Source of the DNA: Mycobacterium sp.
GTDB lineage: Bacteria > Actinomycetota > Actinomycetes > Mycobacteriales > Mycobacteriaceae
Assembly: GCA_019246375.1 (NCBI GenBank)
Contig: JAFAQO010000190.1
Coordinates: 1-9,451 of the forward strand
Direction: 5' to 3'
DNA length: 9,451 nt
The translations under genes and the position numbers were made by a program. Position 1 is the first letter of the stretch. Every line of letters starts with the position of its first letter. Below are positions 7,549 to 9,451 of this stretch, piece by piece. Below the pieces are notes generated by a model that was not told where the DNA came from, did no database searches, and saw nothing but the letters and a program-made list of their open reading frames with translations.

Positions 7549-9108
7549 TCAGGCAGGGCAGTAGGTATCGGTGTCGGGCAACTTGCCGCTGTTCAAGTAG
7601 CCGATCAGAGGTGGTACGGCGCATGAGGAGTAGATGCTGGCGCCGTGGCCGATGCCTTGCCACATCACCCGCTTGCTGGCCGCCCTTGCGTTGATGACGG
7701 CGGCGGCCGTCGCGGCGACCCCTTCTAAGCCGACGATCGGGTTGTTTTGCACGCCCAGCAACATCACGTCGAGCTTGAGGTGCTTGGGCGGCTGCGGCGG
7801 CGAGGTGCTGGGCCAGTGCACGCACTTGGCCATGTCGAGCGCGGCGACGGTGCCGAACTGGGGGTAGAGCTTGCCCCACGCGACCACCAGCTCGCGGATC
7901 CGGTCGGGTGTCGGGCGGTTGAGCGCGTCGCTGCACGAGTTGATGAACTGGCCGTCGGTGTCCCGGATGGCAGCGGCCCGGTTGATCAGGCTGGTCAACT
8001 TGTTGGTGTCACCGGAGTTGGCGGAAGCGAGTGCGTCGGCCAGGTCGTTGGTGGTGGAGACCCGGTCGCCGGTCGGGAAGCCGAGTGCGGTGGTGATGGC
8101 GTTGGCGACCGAGGCGACCGAGGCGCCACCGGGCCCGTGGCCGGATCGGGCCGCGGCCAGCAGCGAAGTGACCGCGCCCTTGGGGTCGGGCCCCAGCGGG
8201 CAGTTCACCGCGGCGCATTGGGCGGCGAACGCGTCCAGGGCCGCCTGCTGACCTTTGACTTTCTGCTCTGCGGCGCCCTCGGCGTTGATTCCCAACGGGA
8301 TTGGGGAGTCCAGGACCAGTCTGCCGACCTTGTCAGGATGTGACCCGGCGTAGGCGAGCGCCACTTGAGCGCCGTTGCCGATGCCCACCAGCGCGAGCGC
8401 GGGTACATCCCAGATACTGCGCAGGCGTTCGATATCGGCAGCGGCGTGGGTGTTGTCGTAGTCGGAGTCGCCCGGTGCGATGGTGTCGGTGCAGCTGGTG
8501 GTGGCGTTCTGGGCGGTGGCGGCGAGGTTGGCCACCGGATCGTCGCCGGGCTGGAACTGCGCCTGGTCGCGCATCTGTTGGCGGTCGAGCTGATCGCGGC
8601 AGTCGACGCTGCTCGACATGCCCATGCCACGGCGGTCGACGGCGACGATCGGATGACTGCGCAGTACGTCGGCGCCGGCGCGGGACAGCCAGACGGGCAG
8701 TTGTAGGGACGACGGCAGATCCGAGCCGGTGGTGAAGACCACCGGGCCCGCGTCGGGCGGGGTCTGCTGTGAGCGGGCGCGGACGGCGCCGATGCTCAGC
8801 GTCCCACTCGCCCCGTTCACCGGGTCGAGGTCGGCGTCGTAGGTGGTGCAGTCCAGCTTGACTCCCGGCGCGCCGGGGACGGCGGCGTCAGCAAACACGC
8901 GCGAGGTGCAGTCGTGCCAGGACAAGTCGTTCTTGGGCGCTGCGATCGGCGGCGGACCGCCGGGTGGTGGGGTCCTGGTGGCCGCGCCTTGCGGGCGCCG
9001 ACCGGAGTTGGTGGCATAGCGCGGGTTGGCGGCCAGGACCGGGACGCAGCCGGCGAGCAACGCGGTCACCACGACCAGGATCGTCGCGAACGTGGCATGC
9101 CGGCTCAT
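7549..9108 (-). CDS. Exported alpha/beta-hydrolase-fold lipoprotein with degenerate catalytic triad (Rv2672-like)
   Basis: This 519-residue protein resembles secreted S33/tripeptidyl-aminopeptidase-type hydrolases with a TAP-like C-terminal domain. The N-terminus MSRHATFATILVVVTALLAGC is a signal peptide with a lipobox (LAGC, Cys21), so it should be a lipid-anchored cell-envelope protein; a Pro-rich linker spans about 45-58. VDRRGMGMSSS (157-167) and GRLVLDSPIPLG (262-273) are family motifs. The nucleophile elbow reads GIGNG (242-246), with Gly244 where Ser is expected; the acid position reads QNNP with Asn456; only His488 (GIGHG) remains. The usual GGPG oxyanion segment reads TTGSDLPSS. Ten further cysteines suggest disulfides. 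The ATG at 9108 is chosen for the signal peptide; a longer frame to 9183 would run into ribD. M. tuberculosis Rv2672 is annotated as a possible secreted protease; this copy looks non-hydrolytic or atypical. Confidence 0.87.
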   Translation of the reverse strand: MSRHATFATILVVVTALLAGCVPVLAANPRYATNSGRRPQGAATRTPPPGGPPPIAAPKNDLSWHDCTSRVFADAAVPGAPGVKLDCTTYDADLDPVNGASGTLSIGAVRARSQQTPPDAGPVVFTTGSDLPSSLQLPVWLSRAGADVLRSHPIVAVDRRGMGMSSSVDCRDQLDRQQMRDQAQFQPGDDPVANLAATAQNATTSCTDTIAPGDSDYDNTHAAADIERLRSIWDVPALALVGIGNGAQVALAYAGSHPDKVGRLVLDSPIPLGINAEGAAEQKVKGQQAALDAFAAQCAAVNCPLGPDPKGAVTSLLAAARSGHGPGGASVASVANAITTALGFPTGDRVSTTNDLADALASANSGDTNKLTSLINRAAAIRDTDGQFINSCSDALNRPTPDRIRELVVAWGKLYPQFGTVAALDMAKCVHWPSTSPPQPPKHLKLDVMLLGVQNNPIVGLEGVAATAAAVINARAASKRVMWQGIGHGASIYSSCAVPPLIGYLNSGKLPDTDTYCPA

Positions 9109-9114
9109 GCGACC

Positions 9115-9120
9115 ACAGTA
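9115..9120 (-). promoter_or_regulatory. Possible -10 element of a leaderless promoter for the lipoprotein gene
   Basis: The minus strand reads TACTGT (fits TAnnnT), ending 6 nt before the ATG at 9108. The nearest purine-rich stretch (GGAG) is over 20 nt upstream, too far for a ribosome site, so leaderless initiation is plausible. No -35 element is evident. Confidence 0.33.
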
Positions 9121-9157
9121 GCCACCCGCTCCGTCGCACGTCTTATTGCGCGGCGCC

Positions 9158-9451
9158 TCATCCGGCCGGTACGCGGCCCGCATCGTTGCCGGGCGCGTCC
9201 CTGACGTAGCGGGTGTAGAGGTAACCCGACTCGTCGGTGAGGATGTGTGCGCACCGCATGCGAGTCAGCACCTGACCGGGGCCGGTCGTGATACGGGGAC
9301 TCAGACCGCCGACAACACACGGCGCGATCGTCAGGCAAAGTTCGTCGAGCAGGTCGTGCTCGACGAACGAGCTCAGCAGCGTGGGGCCGCCCTCGGTCAG
9401 CACCCGCAGCAGGCCACGATCACCGACGGCCGCCAGGACGGCGGACTCGTC
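9158..9451 (-). CDS. ribD: RibD C-terminal-domain reductase, last 97 residues (runs off right edge)
   Basis: This is the C-terminal end of a dihydrofolate-reductase-fold NADPH enzyme of the RibD_C family, which in riboflavin synthesis reduces the ribose of the pyrimidine intermediate. The window shows VLTEGGPTLLSSF followed by HDLLDELCLTIAPCVVGG, the typical RibD_C glycine-rich cofactor segment and the 'DEL.L.iaP...GG' strand, then TDESGYLYTRYV near the end. The frame is open to base 9451. By position it corresponds to M. tuberculosis Rv2671, a stand-alone reductase domain without the deaminase half, reported to be able to substitute for dihydrofolate reductase; that is from memory. The N-terminal part is outside the window, so whether a deaminase domain is present here cannot be seen. 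It lies 49 nt ahead of the lipoprotein gene. Confidence 0.85.
   Translation of the reverse strand, partial: DESAVLAAVGDRGLLRVLTEGGPTLLSSFVEHDLLDELCLTIAPCVVGGLSPRITTGPGQVLTRMRCAHILTDESGYLYTRYVRDAPGNDAGRVPAG

Noticed and set aside
9109..9183. N-terminal extension of the lipoprotein to 9183
   Set aside because: The added 25 residues would bury the signal peptide and overlap the end of ribD.

Overview
This 9.45 kb window is GC-rich actinobacterial DNA and almost certainly comes from a Mycobacterium. From 1708 to the right edge, gene content and order match, in reverse, the M. tuberculosis block I remember as Rv2671-Rv2678c: ribD, an exported hydrolase-like protein, aftC, msrB, a methyltransferase, hemQ, hemY, hemE. 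AftC makes mycobacterial cell-wall arabinan, which also supports this genus. I cannot name the species. Genes fill nearly all of the window and there are no tRNAs, rRNAs, CRISPR arrays or insertion sequences.

Left part (1-1565, minus strand): a tight three-gene operon. In transcription order it holds a small four-helix membrane protein, a gluconate 2-dehydrogenase subunit 3-like protein, and the N-terminus of a GMC-family flavoprotein that runs off the left edge. It looks like a membrane-tethered dehydrogenase of unknown substrate. As I recall, it is not next to hemE in M. tuberculosis, so it is the accessory part of the window.

Middle (1708-5627, plus strand): the coproporphyrin-dependent heme branch. 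hemE and hemY overlap by ATGA and hemQ follows 5 nt later. HemE makes coproporphyrinogen III, HemY oxidises it to coproporphyrin III, and HemQ decarboxylates iron coproporphyrin to heme b. The ferrochelatase gene is not in the window. A SAM-dependent methyltransferase gene follows; it may have its own leaderless promoter, preceded by two partial matches to an IdeR (iron regulator) box.

Right part (5700-9451, minus strand): in transcription order, the C-terminus of a RibD-type reductase, an exported lipoprotein with an alpha/beta-hydrolase fold, aftC (arabinofuranosyltransferase) and msrB (methionine-R-sulfoxide reductase). It converges with the methyltransferase gene over a 72-nt gap that could form a nested hairpin.

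The most interesting observations are the lipoprotein, whose nucleophile and acid positions are Gly and Asn so that it reads as a pseudo-hydrolase; the GMC/subunit 3/four-helix module, which has no visible cytochrome or Tat signal; and the IdeR-like sites after hemQ. All are readings by eye with no database search.
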